A stretch of DNA of 64,000 nt, from NCBI GenBank assembly GCA_037976565.1, contig CP137671.1:19845910-19909909 (forward strand), written 5' to 3'. The notes below the pieces were generated by a model. The model saw only the letters and a list, made by a program, of their open reading frames with translations. It was not told the DNA's origin and ran no database searches. Within the stretch, counting starts at the first letter, position 1, and each line of letters starts with the position of its first letter. The stretch is from Mesocentrotus franciscanus (lineage: Eukaryota; Echinodermata; Echinoidea; Camarodonta; Strongylocentrotidae). This document shows, piece by piece, positions 1-11,447 of the stretch. Made by a program: the position numbers and the translations under genes.

Positions 1-1030
1 AGTATTCAATTTTGTTTGGAATTCCAAAATCGACAGGGTTAAAAGTCCATCCTTACTCAAGAGTATAGCCAAGGGGTGTTACGTATGGTTACCACTGAGA
101 AACAGATATTGTGTTTTCGTTTAAGATGGCTTGGTAGATTATTGGATGATAGTAAAGGTCCATGGAAAGATATGTGTAATTATTTAACAGGTTTGATTTG
201 CTCGGTGGCGTAAATTTTCTGTTAAACTGTAACTTTGACCATATATTATTCGATGTCCATAAATGTCAACTTCCTAATTTCTACCTAGAAATATTACAAG
301 CCTGGAATTATGTGAACATTTATACTTGTAGCGAAAATTAATCTGTACAAGATACATTTTTTCATAAAAAAACAATATGGCATAACACAAATATTGTTTT
401 CAATACGAAGTCTTTGTTTCACGCAGATTGGTTTAGTTGTAGAATAACTCGTCGGTATGACCTCTTTGAAGAAGGATTTTGTTTTGTCTATTAAAGACCT
501 GTCAGTACGCCTTGAAACAAGGAAAAGCAAGCAAAATCTTGTAATCGATTATACTGAATTGAAGAAAGCTATTCCAAAGCTTTGATTAAGTGATTGTACA
601 AATGAAGAAAATAAACCAGTAGATTATACTCTCTTGAAATTTCTTATTTTAGATTTGGAAGAGTGTCTTTACTTATCGGTGACGTAAGCAGGAAACGTTT
701 CTACAATCTGATATTTTTAAACAAACATTCACCAATAGATGCTGTTCTTTTGGAAAAATATACTACAAAGAAATATTGACTTGCCTTCCGTTTTCAAAAG
801 GAATTGAACGTACTCAAGAGAAAATCGCTGAAGAGAGTTCAATTTTAAATTGCTGTACAATATACTACCTGTTAGAATCAATCTTTAGAAATGGGGTTTA
901 GCAGACGACAGATACTGCCCCAGTGCCACGTCATAGAGGACATAGTGCATGTGGTTATCGAATGTGAACAGAACAAAACATTCTTTGATTATATCAAAGA
1001 TGTTGTAAAGTACACTTTTCATATTGATTT
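1..1030 (+). pseudogene. L1/Tx1-type LINE, decayed 3' part of ORF2
   Basis: This is a broken reverse-transcriptase ORF, not a host gene. Translation in shifting frames gives pieces typical of the region after the RT domain in L1/Tx1 elements: a QILCFRLRWLGRLLDD-like stretch followed by a PWK motif (about 100-190), an IWHNTNIVFNTKSLFHADWF-like stretch (about 370-440), and near 905-1000 a Cys/His-rich end with CH..ED..H....C spacing. There are many stops and frameshifts. The 5' part would lie outside the window. The clade is inferred from motif resemblance, with no database search. Orientation is opposite to the NLR gene. Confidence 0.6.
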
Positions 1031-1739
1031 TTGAATGTATATCTCTTGTTTACTTAAGATTAATATTGACATAGAGATAGACGTTGTAACGACGATCGCA
1101 TTCTGCTGTATATACAAAATGTTAGTCGGCCGGAATAAGTATGGTTTTAATGAAAACCGTTTCAAACTGAAATAAGTATTTGAAAGAGAAATATAAAAAC
1201 AGAATTGTTGTAAATCAGAAGCTTAAAAAGCCAGACCAAAGGTTGCCAGAGAAACTGTTTAAAAAAAACTTTAGATGAAAAGTAGCAAAATATTGTACAG
1301 TTGAGAAAATATATGATTTCTATTGATAACGTTGTACTTCAATTATATTTGTTCTCACAATTTATTTTGATGCTTGAATGTAAATAAACACCTCATTCGA
1401 CGCACACGCACACACACAGACAGACAAAAATTATCCTCTGAGATACACATCTCCGATGAATGGAGTCTCAATCCGTCGTGCAAACTACTGTCAGCATTAA
1501 TTTAGTGAAAAAAACGAATTAAAGGCCCTCGGTATATATTTCTCTATTGATTATCACCAGTTTAAGCTGGCTGCATTGATACAATGATATGCCTATATAA
1601 ATGTTCCCATTTCAACAGCCCCCCATATATAAAGTTTCAATAGAAGTGAACAATTCTTGTTCATTTGTCAATATATTTGGATGAAGTATCGTTTTGAAAA
1701 ATATTATGTTAACTTTTATACCGTTTGTCGTTTTTGAAT
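1031..1739. other. AT-rich intergenic or intronic DNA, no gene seen
   Basis: No ORF or recognised repeat family is visible. There is a short CA/CACG microsatellite near 1399-1422. From about 1740 the sequence becomes the conserved intron block that follows each LRR exon of the array. Confidence 0.5.
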
Positions 1740-1935
1740 ATTGACAGAAAGTTAACTTTTCGCATCGACTTCCTGAAACGTTCAATTTCCCTACCTGCTT
1801 CCTCTTAACTTTGTAGTACTTTGGACAGTAAAATCGTCAACTTTCGTTTGCCTGTACGGACAAGAGTACACTTCAAGTGTAACAAAACACGTAGTGATTT
1901 GCTACGATTCCGAAAATATATGATCAAACCAATAC

Positions 1936-2103
1936 CTTTGCGGATAATGCCGTCGATGAGAATGTTGAGTAGAAGCTATCGTGGGACAGACCGCCGACTG
2001 TCAGGTTTTTCAAATGAGGTATCTTACAGATGAACTGAGCGAGATCACGTGATGCAGAGGGACGTTCACTGAGATCCCTCAAGAAGTTCTGAAGAGTCTC
2101 AAT
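1936..2103 (-). CDS. LRR exon (168 bp, 56 codons), divergent type A
   Basis: The exon runs from an acceptor CATAACAG|ATTGAG to a donor GCAAAG|GTATTG, both phase 0. It encodes two 28-residue leucine-rich repeats: IETL at the start, LSERPSASRDLAQFICK in the first repeat, LKNLTV in the second. It departs from the array consensus at the end: HDSFYST instead of HDDFYST, and SSTALSAK instead of SSMASSAK. It is the last copy seen in the direction of transcription. No terminal exon follows before the LINE remnant. The frame is intact, but its divergence could mean relaxed constraint or a specialised capping repeat. Confidence 0.7.
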
Positions 2104-2644
2104 CTGTTATGATTGCAACATTGTGTTGAATGAATACTTATAACAACCCAATCAAACTATATTCAAGAATCAACAATATGTTTGAATTATAGCGATATCG
2201 TTGCCACATAAAAAAAAACTTTTAACACAATCACATTTATTGTGTAATGACGTACAAGTCTTGACACTTTATATTAGTACTATTTTCAATAGTTCCTGGA
2301 TTTGTGAGACCGATTTAATGGTGTTTATTCATAACTAATAGGTACAGACAAAGGTGATCAATTGGTCTTTGATTGATCCAATCGGACAGTTAAAATATTA
2401 TCATATTTTCTTGATGATATTGACCTGTTGACAGAGGGAGCAGTAGTCAATTATGGATGAAGGACTTGGCTCATGATCTTAAGTCTTTCAGAACAAAAGA
2501 GAATAAAACAAGAAGGCAACTTTTCCTACCAACCTTCTCTTAACGGTGTACCAATAGGGATAGTAAAATTGTACACTTGCGTTTGACTTTATATAAAACA
2601 GTACACCTCCAGTATATAAAAAAAACATGTAGTGATATGCTAAC
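2104..2644 (-). other. Short LRR-array intron (541 bp)
   Basis: This intron separates the 2645 and 1936 exons. It contains the block shared by all array introns: a copy of the post-donor sequence (about 2500-2644), a TTGATC/GATCAA-rich stretch, and a motif similar to ATGAAGGACTTGGCTCATGA. It is the shortest intron in the array and appears internally deleted compared with the 1.2-1.8 kb introns. Confidence 0.55.
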
Positions 2645-2812
2645 CTTTGCTGATGATGCCATCGACGAAGATGTTGAGTAGAAGTCATCGTGATACTGAC
2701 CGTTGAGTGACAGGTTTTTCAGATGATGCATCTTGCAGATGAACTGAGCGAGACCACGAGATGCAGATGGACGCTCACTGAGATCCACATCCCAGATGGT
2801 AAGAGTCTCGAT
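2645..2812 (-). CDS. LRR exon (168 bp), type A
   Basis: The boundaries are CATAAAAG|ATCGAG (acceptor) and GCAAAG|GTTAGC (donor), phase 0 on both sides. The 56 codons are fully open and encode two LRRs: IETLTI, then LSERPSASRGLAQFICK, then LKNLSL followed by the type-A sequence NGQYHDDFYSTSSSMASSAK. The donor (GTTAGC) differs from the GTATTG used by the other copies and may be weaker. Confidence 0.78.
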
Positions 2813-3736
2813 CTTTTATGATAGTTAGATTATGTTGAATGAATAATAACCAACAACCCATTGTAACTATATTCAATATTCGACAATCTGTTTAAATCAA
2901 TATTAATATCGTTGCCACAATGAAAAAATCTAACACAATCACATTTATTTTGTGATTAGGTAAAAGTCTTGACACCTGAAATTAGCACTAATTTCGATAG
3001 TTCCTGGATTCTTTTTGAGACCGATTTAATGTTGTTTATTCATAACTAATAGGTAATGACAGAGATGATCAATAGGTTTTCGATTGATCCAATCGGGACT
3101 GTGGAATTACAGATAAAGAACATTATATTATTTTCTAGATCATATTAATCTGTTGACTGAGAGACAAGTGGGTTAATATGAATGAAGGACTTCGCTCATG
3201 ATCTAAAGTATTACAGAACAAAAGAGAATAAAACAAAAGGCAAAACGGTCGCGTACCACTCCCAAATCACACTAATCTTGAAGAAAAACTAGTGCTTTAT
3301 TCTTGGGACGACCTGAACTAACCTGATTATGTTATCGACGACATTTTAGTGGTGGGTCCATATTTTTTAAACATTACATCATGATACGGTTGCCATCCTC
3401 ATTCAGTTACTAAAGCTATACGTTATTCTGACATTTGATTGAAATAGTACTTTGAAACCCTAATTAAAACTGTACTAACAATCAAACGTGGTGCACTCTC
3501 CAATTTCCAAAGAAAAAATACAAATGTCTTTTTTGTATTATGACAGAAAGTTAGCTTTTCGCTTACACTTCCTGAAACGTTTATCTTTTCCTACCTGGTT
3601 CCTCTTAACGTTGTATTAATTGGGAGAGTAAAATCGTCCACTTGCGTTTCAATATATACAAAGAGTACACTTCAAGTATAACAAAACATTGAGGCATTTG
3701 CATAGAGTTCTTTAAAAAATTTGATCCAATCAATAC
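2813..3736 (-). other. LRR-array intron after a type-B exon, without the foldback MITE
   Basis: About 920 bp of unit-type intron. It has recognisable array blocks (CACAATCACATTT, a TTCCTGGATT segment, GGACTTCGCTCATGATC, the block ending before the donor) but lacks the roughly 520-bp foldback element present in the equivalent introns at 20.7, 24.2 and 27.7 kb. Confidence 0.5.
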
Positions 3737-3916
3737 CGTTGCAGATGATGCCATCGACGAAGATGATAAGTAGAAGTCATCGTGAAGAGAGACCTTGTCC
3801 CTCTGACCAAGTGTCAGGCTCTTCAAACAAGGCATCTTGCAGATGAACTGAGCGAGATCACGTGATGCAGAGGGACGTTCACTGAGACCCCAAAAGTTGA
3901 TGTCAAGAGTCTCAAT
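3737..3916 (-). CDS. LRR exon (180 bp), type B
   Basis: The acceptor is CATAACAG|ATTGAG and the donor GCAACG|GTATTG, phase 0. It has 60 open codons. It carries the type-B signature: a four-residue longer middle loop (GQRDKVSLHDDFY) instead of the type-A GQYHDDFY. The two LRR cores are IETLDI and LKSLTL. The frame is intact and the sense matches the neighbouring exons. Confidence 0.78.
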
Positions 3917-5120
3917 CTGTTATGATTGTAACATTACGTCGAATGATTAATAGCTGACATTCTATTAAAATTGTATTCAATATTCAACAATCTGCTTAAT
4001 TCAATGTTGATATCGTTTCCACAATTAAAACAATCGAAAGACAATCACATTTATGTTGTAACGAGGTACAATTCTTGACACCTGAAATAAGCACTAATTT
4101 CAATAGTTCCTGGATTATTTTGAGACCAATACATAATGTTGTTTATTTATTACTGATAGGTAACGACAGAGGTGATCAATAGGAATTGACTGATGCAAAC
4201 GGGACTGTGGGCATTACGGATAAATACAATGATTATATTTTCTAGATCATATTGACTTGTTGACTGAGGGAGTAGTGGGAAAATATGAATGAAGGACTTG
4301 ACTCATGATCTAAAGTCTTACAGAACAAAGGAGAATAACACAAGAAGTCAGGACGGTCGCAAACCAGTCCTCATACAGACTACTCTTGAAGGAAAACGTG
4401 TACTTTTAATTGGCGGGAATCTGAACACCCTGATTGTGTTATTGACAAAATGATATAGTGATGAGACCATGAAGAAAGGATGATATTTTCTAAATCATAT
4501 TGACCTGTTTACTGTGGGAGCATTGGGTAAATATTGATGAAGGACTTGGCTCATGATCGAAAGTCTTACAGAACTAAAGTGAATAAAACAAGAAGGCAAA
4601 ACGGTCGCGAACCTCTCGCAAATCACACTACACTTGAAGAAAAACTTGTGCGTTTAGTCGTGGGAAAATCTGAACACCCTCAGTATATGTTATTGACAAC
4701 ATGATAGAGTGTCGGGTACATGATTGTCAGGAAGGAGTGTATTTTTTTCCATGGGCATATGATCCGGTAAATTTAGTCCCATCAGTATTCACAATTGAAA
4801 TTGCCGTGTCTCCATTAGCAATTCTGTAGCACTCCGAATTGTCATATAAAATGGAAAAATATGTTACATACTATTCACTCATTCACTACTATCTTATAAT
4901 CTTCACTCTGTTTTTGTTTTATAACAGAAAGTTCACTTTGCGCACCCACTTCCTGAAACGTTCAACTTTTCCTACATGCTTCCTCCTAACGGTGTACCAA
5001 TAGGAAGAGTACAATTGTACACTTGCTTTTGACTATATAGGAGAGAGTATTAAAACCTCCAGTATAACAAAACATGTAGTGATTTACTAAGAGTCCTAAA
5101 AATTATGATCGAATCAATAC
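3917..5120 (-). other. LRR-array intron with partial internal duplication
   Basis: About 1.2 kb of unit-type intron. The segment around 4240-4480 (GACTTGTTGACTGAGGGAG... and the following 'clear GAACACCCTGATT' region) recurs at about 4495-4720, so part of the unit is duplicated within the intron. The post-donor block lies at about 4925-5120. No other gene is seen. Confidence 0.5.
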
Positions 5121-5285
5121 CTTTGCAGATGATGCCATCGATGACGATGTTGAGTAGAAGTCATCGTGATACTGACCGTCGAGTGTCTGGTCCTTCACAT
5201 GAGTCATCTTACAGATGAACTGAGCGAGATCACGTGATGCAGAGGGACGTTCAGTGAGATCCATGTGCATGCAAAGAGTCTCAAT
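5121..5285 (-). CDS. LRR exon (165 bp), type A
   Basis: The acceptor is CATAATAG|ATTGAG and the donor GCAAAG|GTATTG, phase 0. It has 55 open codons, one fewer than the usual type A in the variable stretch after the first core (IETLCMHMDLTERPS). The second LRR core reads VKDQTL, so a structural leucine has become glutamine. That may weaken this repeat but does not break the frame. Confidence 0.76.
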
Positions 5286-5415
5286 CTATTATGATAGCAA
5301 CATTATGTTGAATGAATTATTACCAACAGTCAGAACTCTCATCAAAACTATTCTAAAAATTGAGCAATTCGTTGAAAATCATATTAATATCGGTGCCACA
5401 ATGAAAAGATCTTAA

Positions 5416-5822
5416 AGGTAAAGACCAGTTTTGGAAACGCCCCCCTCTCAAAAAATGAAATGGAAGCTCTCATTACCAATCATGTGAAAGAATATGTTTT
5501 GACTAATACGTGATGATACAAATTTTGCCGGGATACCGCCTACTAATTGATATATTTGGTAAATTATTATATCTATTGGGACCAAATAGATATCGCGCAC
5601 GTGCGCGCACGTGCGCGCACGTGTCGGGTAGTCCCATATACATCTTTCTGTGTACAGTGCTTGTAACTTTACCAAGACTGGGCCAAATTTCTTATCATTT
5701 TGATGATTCCAGAACCTTGCAGTACACACCAATACTTATATGCTAGATGATCAACCTTTTCTGATCGATTCCACAACGTTTCTTTCACAATGCAATCGCA
5801 TGACCAGAACTGGTCTTTATCT
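5416..5822. mobile_element. 407-bp MITE flanked by TTAA duplication
   Basis: The element sits between two TTAA tetranucleotides (5412-5415 and 5823-5826). Its ends are inverted repeats of AGGTAAAGACCAG form (start AGGTAAAGACCAGTTTTGG, end CCAGAACTGGTCTTTATCT). Other array introns have the uninterrupted site (ATCTTAACAC, for example near 26811), so the insertion is precise. TTAA target choice fits Kolobok- or piggyBac-like transposases. It encodes nothing and contains an alternating CG/CA tract. Confidence 0.75.
5592..5623. repeat. Alternating purine-pyrimidine CGCGCA/CGTG tract
   Basis: Three near-perfect repeats of GCGCGCACGT lie inside the TTAA MITE. Such alternating tracts can form Z-DNA or cruciforms. 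It accounts for the local GC peak. Confidence 0.6.
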
Positions 5823-5826
5823 TTAA

Positions 5827-6636
5827 CACAATCACGTTTTATCTTGTAACGAGGTACAAGTCTTGACACCTGAAATTAGCACTAATATAAATAGTTCCTG
5901 GATTCTTTTGAGACCGATTTAATGGTGTTTATTCATAAGTGATATGTAATGACAGAGGTGATCAAAAGGTTTTCGATTGATCTAATCGGGCATTACGGAT
6001 AAAGAAAATGATAATATTTTCTAGATCATATTGACATGCTGACTGAGAGACAAGTGGGGAAATATGAATGAAGGACTTGGCTCATGATTTAAAGTCTTAT
6101 AGAACAAAGTTGAATAAACTACTCTTGAAGAAAAAAAACCCTGTCTTTTAATTAGGGGGGAACCTGAACCCCCTTATTATGTTATCGACGATATTATAGT
6201 AGCGGAACCCTGATTGTCAGAAAGGAGTGAAGTTTCCCTCCCGGTCGTGTGATTCGGTATAATTTAACTAACCCTACTGCATTTGAACGCCAAAATGAGT
6301 GAACTGTTAGAGGGGGGAGGGGATGATCCACATACTTGATGTCAAGTCTTGATCTGTTATAATAGTAACATTATGTTAGATAAATAATAGCTGACATTAC
6401 ACTTCTTTAAAATATTTTTTAAACATTACATCATGATACGGTTGACATCCCCTTTCATTTTCAAAAGCATTATGTTATTTTGACATATGATTGAAATAGT
6501 ACTTTAAATATCTGGTTTTACATAACATAAAAGTGTGAAAACAAATAAACATCGAACACCTTGCAGTTTCCAAAGGGATACAGAAATAACACAAACGGAG
6601 AATAAGAGATTCGATTCATCATTTTGTAAGTTTTAA
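5827..6636 (-). other. LRR-array intron sequence
   Basis: Unit-type intron blocks continue on the other side of the MITE (CACAATCACG..., TTCCTGGATTC, GAAGGACTTGGCTCATGA, TTGATGTCAAGTCTTGATCTG). No exon or gene was found. Confidence 0.5.
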
Positions 6637-6826
6637 AAGGGAAGTCCACCCTGATATTAAGTGGTTTTAATAGAAGCAGAAAAGGTAACCATAGCAGTCA
6701 AAGGTCAAGCCAAAACCGATTAAACAAAGAAAGTTATGAAATTTTGAAGGTGCGGTCAATTAAACACAAATTGTCAACTTTGTGACGTATTAGGCGAGCT
6801 CTCCTGTTAAAACATACGACCCCAAT
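6637..6826. mobile_element. Truncated copy of the intronic foldback MITE
   Basis: This is the left half of the element seen complete at 20.7, 24.2, 27.7, 29.6 and 30.3 kb. It starts AAGGGAAGTCCACCCTGAT and runs through GTGACGTATTAGGCGAGCTC. It is cut off where the CR1/L2 fragment begins. In the regular part of the array this MITE lies only in introns that follow a type-B exon, so its presence here implies a B exon once preceded the 5121 exon. Confidence 0.6.
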
Positions 6827-7137
6827 ATCGTCATTGGATTTAGATGGAACCCAAATTAAGGCAGCTAAAATATGTAGAAATCTTGGGATTGCCTTTGATA
6901 ACAAGCTTACTTTTTATAGATTTACAACAGAACGTTTGGTTCATGCTTTTTTATGTGTCATTTCGATTTTTGTAACAGTTTCCTTTTTCGGTTACCAATT
7001 TGCCAAATTCAAAGATTACAAACAATCCAAAATTCAGCATCGCGGCTAGTTACACGTATTAAGAAACATGATTCAATATCCCCTGTCTTACGAAATTTAC
7101 ATTGATTTCCAGTCCAGTCTCGCATCCAATTTAAAGG
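6827..7137 (+). pseudogene. CR1/L2-like LINE, 3' end of ORF2
   Basis: The first frame reads LDLDGTQIKAAKICRNLGIA followed by FDNKLTF, which matches the post-RT region of L2/CR1-type ORF2. After frameshifts the sequence reads LQTIQNSASRLVTRIKKHD, then SPVLRNLH and the remnant of the LHWLPV motif near the end of these ORFs, with a stop where W is expected. It is 5'-truncated and inactive. Confidence 0.65.
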
Positions 7138-7474
7138 GAGTGTAGCCTGACGAGACTACGTGTCTTTCCCGTGGCCTGACTCGGAGCCAATCGGGTATAA
7201 TAGGGACTTTTCGATTTGCACGTTCACTAGTGGACTGCGACGTATGCGGTCATTTTTGAGCTCATCGAATTCTCGAACGCGTTCACCCTTGTTTTGCCGT
7301 CGTTCGCAAACTGTGAAGGTACATGTTCGTAACCAATCTTTAGTAGGCACGAAACAGCACATTGAAGTCACAAAATGGACCCAATTGACCTCATTCTAGA
7401 ACCGGAGGGTGGTGGAAGCGTAAATTCTCTTAAATTAACACATTCTCTTGTCTGTAATTTCCCTTAACCCTAAA
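7138..7474. other. Unassigned, moderately GC-rich stretch
   Basis: Overlapping short ORFs on both strands (about 70-80 codons) show no recognisable domain. No splice-compatible continuation is seen. It may be part of the outer inverted-repeat element or an older insertion. Confidence 0.3.
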
Positions 7475-7721
7475 AAGGCCGGGCTATTTGAGGTCTCAAT
7501 ACGGCCGGGGGCGTAATTTTTTTCCCACCAGAGTTCCGGACCCCAGTATGAACTCATTTGCATACAGCCAATCAGAGCTCATCTTGTCAATAACAAGCTT
7601 TACGCGTGCTAAAGATTTTACGGATGCGGATACGGTGCAGTGCGAAGCTCTTTCATTACACACATACACCGACAGCGCCTATATCAGTCTATATGTCAGT
7701 CAGCATGGTGTGCGCATAGCC

Positions 7722-8191
7722 ATGGCATAGGCTTGCAAATGTTTCATTTGTACTTGTCTAGCATGTCTACCTTTAGCAAATGTATTATAGATCTACACCT
7801 CTAATAATATCAGCTTATGAAATTGCTGTGAAAAAATATTACTTAGCACTAAGTTAAAATTACTCTAGCAATCAAAGATAGGCCTATCGTCATCGAAGCC
7901 ACTATATATCTAGGGACTCATTTCTAAAGATTTTACGGTTGAGAAAATTATTATAGATCTACACCTCTAAAACTGGTAAAAGGCATAATAATATCAGCTT
8001 ATGAAATTGCTGTGATGTTCATAGTTCTCAGTAAAAGAAGTAAAAAATAAAATATAAATAAAGCATGATAATTAGTGCTAAGTAATAATTGTTCACAGCA
8101 ATTTTATTAGAGGTGTAGATCTATAATAAATTTGCTAAAGGTAGACATGCTAGACAAGCACAAATGAAACATTTGCAAACCTATGCCATGG
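7722..8191. repeat. Foldback (inverted repeat) with short spacer
   Basis: Two arms of about 150 bp in opposite orientation share GCAAATGTTTCATTTGT and ATAGATCTACACCTCTAA, and between them lies a degenerate repeat of the same sequence. It lies directly outside the left end of the THAP transposon and is part of the outer element. Confidence 0.55.
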
Positions 8192-8668
8192 TATGGTGGC
8201 TCCTAAGGGACACGCAAACGCAAAAATTTGACGTATACGTATGCAACAAAATTTTCGTTTTTTACGTCCAAGACGTGAAAATCAAAAAAATTGACGTATA
8301 CCTATGCAACAAATTTTTCGTTTTTACGTCCAAGACGTGAAAATCAAAAAATTTGACGTATACCTATGCAACCAATTTCTTGTCTTTTACGTCCAAGACG
8401 TGAAAATCAAAAAATTGACGTATACCTTTGTTTGGTAATTTTTCATTTTTCTGTACTCAATGGCGCTGAAGGGACACGCAGACGTGAAAATCGGCTGGAA
8501 AATCTGCGTCAAATATTCACGTCTGCGCCTCCCGAAAGGGACACGCAGACGTGAATATTGGACGCAGATTTTTTTTGGCTGGAAAACCTGCGTCCAATAT
8601 TCACGTCTGCGTCTCATACGCAGACGTGAATATTTGACGTGAATTTTTTTTTCAGTAAGCTGAGCACC
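8192..8668. repeat. Left terminal inverted repeat with tandem subrepeats
   Basis: After TATGGTGGCTCCTAAGGGAC come three to four tandem units of about 60 bp built on TTGACGTATACCTATGCAAC ... ACGTCCAAGACGTGAAAATC. These are followed by units built on GGGACACGCAGACGTGAA and AATCTGCGTCAAATATTCAC in alternating orientation. The repeated ACGTC/GACGT cores may be transposase binding sites (inference). Confidence 0.75.
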
Positions 8669-8898
8669 ATGCAGGAAGATAAGTGTATCTTGGTTTGTTT
8701 TGCTATGTTTTTAAACAGCTTTATCTCGACATTAATTGTACCAGGAATACAGCTTCCTGATTGTACACCACTTCATTATATTTTATGGTCTAAAATTGAC
8801 ATAGATACATAGGCCTAGATACATTACGCTTTGATATTTGTAAACATATTTTGCCTGTACCAAGCAATTACTTCTTTTGTGCATCTTGTTGCCATTTG

Positions 8899-9237
8899 CC
8901 CCCCCTCCTGTCACACCCTTTTCCTCTATTTCTTTCTTTCTCTCTCTCTCCCCTTTCTCTTAATGTCTCACCACTCTCTCTCTCCCTTTCTCTCGATCTT
9001 TTCTAGCTCCTTTCTCCCCTCTCTCTCCTCTTTCTATCCCAATTCTGTCTCCCAATGTCCCTATTTCTCTCTCCTCTTTCTCCTAATCTGCCTCCCCTCT
9101 CCCTTTCTCTTCTCCTTTCTCCCAATCTGCCTCCCCCTCTCCCTTCTCTCTCCCTTTCTCTCTCCTCTTTCTCCTTTCTCTCCCCTCTCTTCTTTTCTCT
9201 CTCTCTCCCATCCTCCCTCCCTTCCCCTTCTCTCTGT
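8899..9237. repeat. 340-nt polypyrimidine tract (+ strand)
   Basis: Almost pure C/T on the plus strand with CTCTCTCCC and CCTCTCCCTTTCTC subrepeats. It is the inverse of the tract at 58946-59338 in the other THAP transposon copy. The apparent Ser/Pro/Leu-rich or Arg/Glu-rich ORFs here are artefacts of composition. Long homopurine-homopyrimidine DNA can form triplexes. Confidence 0.8.
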
Positions 9238-9239
9238 AC

Positions 9240-10035
9240 TATGTGTATTCGAAATTTCTCGGCATTTACCACAATAAATCCATTTCCAAGCATGCAAGTC
9301 ATGACACAATGGAAAAATTATTATTACCATTTGTTTTCACGAAATGTAAAGAATTGTTTTATAATTTATTAATGTTTACTTTCTTCAATTGCTACTGAAA
9401 TACATCCCAAGTTGACTTATGAAATTACATACATGTAGTTAAATATTTATAAACCGTTTTTCATAAAGATTATGTTATACATTTTTAATTTTTAATTAAT
9501 ACTATACAGTGAAAAGAAAAATGATATTGATTCTCTGATTGTTTAACACAATTTCATACATCACTTTGGGATTCAAAATCCATAACAAAACAACAACAAA
9601 AATGCATTTAGTTCAGCTCATTGAAGACCACTTTACAGTTGTGTTACTATAAACAAATGTTGAATATCACATGAAATAATTAACAAAATGTTGTCCTTTT
9701 TCAAACACTAGTCGAGATCTAAACAGTAATATCACTATACATCATAATTCCAGTACATGTATACAGGTAAATTGTCAGCATAATTTGAAGAATTGGAAAA
9801 CTAAACAAAACAGTTGAATTAACATATAGTATAGTTCTACTTTCAGGGTTTCATACAGGTGTAAAGGAACATCACAACACAAATTAATTACTTTCTTAAC
9901 TTTTCTTAGTGTCCAAATGAAATGGAATAAAATATAATTTTGTTTCTCTCACATTGAGTAGACAATATCTTGCATTTAGATTTCATGCAAACCAATAAAT
10001 ATGTAAAATGTATTGTAAAATGTAATGTACCAGCC
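9240..10035 (-). other. Non-coding interior of THAP transposon copy 2
   Basis: AT-rich sequence collinear (in reverse) with 58147-58940 of copy 1. No ORF or motif is seen. Confidence 0.5.
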
Positions 10036-10600
10036 CAGTGGCGGATCTACGTGGGGGTTTAGGCGGTTTAAACCCTTGGGCTCCCAAGTGAAAATGTGAT
10101 GTGCATAGAAGAATGCCATGTGTCCAGACCCACACAGTATCCGCATCGTCATTGGGTCAACCCCCTGGTAACTTAACCATATAACTCTGGATATAACTGT
10201 GTATTAAACTGTTACTTGATTTAAAAGACGTTATCATGCAATGCTTTTTATGGTCTCCATTGTGTTAGTAGATGCCAGGAAAACATCAGCCGCTACGTTG
10301 CTCGGACTCGTGGACGGTTTAAACCCTTGGGCTGCCAAGTGAAAATGTGATGTGCATAGAAAACGCCATCATGTGTCCAGACCCACACAGTATCCGCATC
10401 GTCATTGGGTCAACCCCCTGGTAACTTAACCAAACACATGATAACTCTGGATATAACTGTGTATTAAACTGTTACTTGATTTAAAAGACGTTATCATGCA
10501 CTGCTTTTTATGGTCTCCATTGTGTTAGTAGATGCCGGGAAAACATCTCCGCATCGTCATTGGGTCAAACCCCCTTAGCAAAAATCTAGATCCGCCCCTG
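10036..10600. mobile_element. hAT-like insertion inside the THAP transposon
   Basis: The ends are CAGTGGCGGATCTACG and its near inverse ...GATCCGCCCCTG, the CAGGGGCGGATC-type ends common among hAT-like non-autonomous elements. It contains two tandem copies of a roughly 255-bp segment (GTTTAAACCCTTGGGCT at about 10068 and 10317). The same insertion, at the same position, is in copy 1 (57619-58146), so it predates the spread of this transposon family. No clear 8-bp duplication remains. Confidence 0.6.
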
Positions 10601-10698
10601 TGAGCCATGAGGAGTGGTGGAGTTGTTGATGTGCTAGGAAGACTAGTCATGTCTTCACTGCTTCTAGGCTTTGTTGGAGGCTTGCGTTTCTTAACAGT
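10601..10698 (-). pseudogene. THAP gene fragment, exon 3 (copy 2)
   Basis: The acceptor CCCTTATAG precedes a phase-0 exon encoding a basic stretch VKKRKPPKPRSSEDM, a possible nuclear localisation signal, and a Ser/Thr/Pro-rich tail. Coding is cut off by the hAT-like insertion, so the downstream part of the original gene is missing. Confidence 0.55.
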
Positions 10699-11447
10699 CT
10701 ATAAGGGACAAAGATGAAAATAGTTTGGAAAAAGAAATGGTTAATTCTCCGAAAATTCACAGATTTCACTAATCATTGTCCTTAAAATATAACAGCCATT
10801 ATATTGGCATTTCTATAGTAACTCAGGTTATATTTTCATTTCAGATAGATTTTTAAATATAAACAAAGATGTTCATTTATGTGCAAATGGACAACATAAA
10901 CCTGCATACTACTTGACAGAAGTAAAGCAAATGATATTCATAAAGACATATTTCTTTTTTTAATGTTCTGTTCCCTTCTCATGGATATGCCGATATACAG
11001 CAGAAACATCATGCCTTCAAATGTTGTCTTATATTTATGAAATTGAAATTGCATTTTTAAATTGGTGTTACTGGTTTCTTTTGGAAAGGGATACATACTT
11101 TGGACCAGATCAGTTTACATTCCCACAATATATGAGTAAAATATGCATTTAAGATTTGAAATGCAAACTCTTTTAGAAGAACTTTTCTATGATTCAAACC
11201 ACTCATCTGGAAATGAATTGAAAGTTGAATTGAACTGAAATTAATTAACTACTGGAACAATTATAATCATCTGTTGAGAGCCAGAAGGGAATTAACTCTG
11301 TGTTAAAATATATGATTTAACACCCTTCTAGCTCTCACCATACAATATTTTCTTAAATAAAGGAAACATTCAAATAATCTATCAAATTTAACAAGTTTCA
11401 TCTTTAATCATTACCACAAGAGAATTTAGCATTCATTTGGTGTTTAC
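10699..11447 (-). other. Intron between THAP exons 3 and 2 (copy 2)
   Basis: AT-rich sequence with no coding signal. It aligns in reverse with 56795-57523 of copy 1. Confidence 0.5.

Noticed and set aside
5510..5746. 78- and 94-codon overlapping ORFs on both strands
   Set aside because: Lie within a short non-coding MITE; no domain and no splice continuation.
7156..7399. Overlapping ORFs on both strands (71 and 79 codons)
   Set aside because: No recognised domain; location among transposon fragments; no splice signals that would join them to a gene.
8192..8668. Possible CRISPR-like array (regular repeats)
   Set aside because: Units are contiguous, inverted and shared by all four transposon ends; there are no unique spacers and no cas genes in this animal DNA.
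8831..9372. Open frames up to 148 codons (Ser/Leu/Pro-rich, or Arg/Glu-rich on the other strand)
   Set aside because: They are translations of the polypyrimidine tract; open in most frames only because C/T or A/G runs rarely give stop codons.
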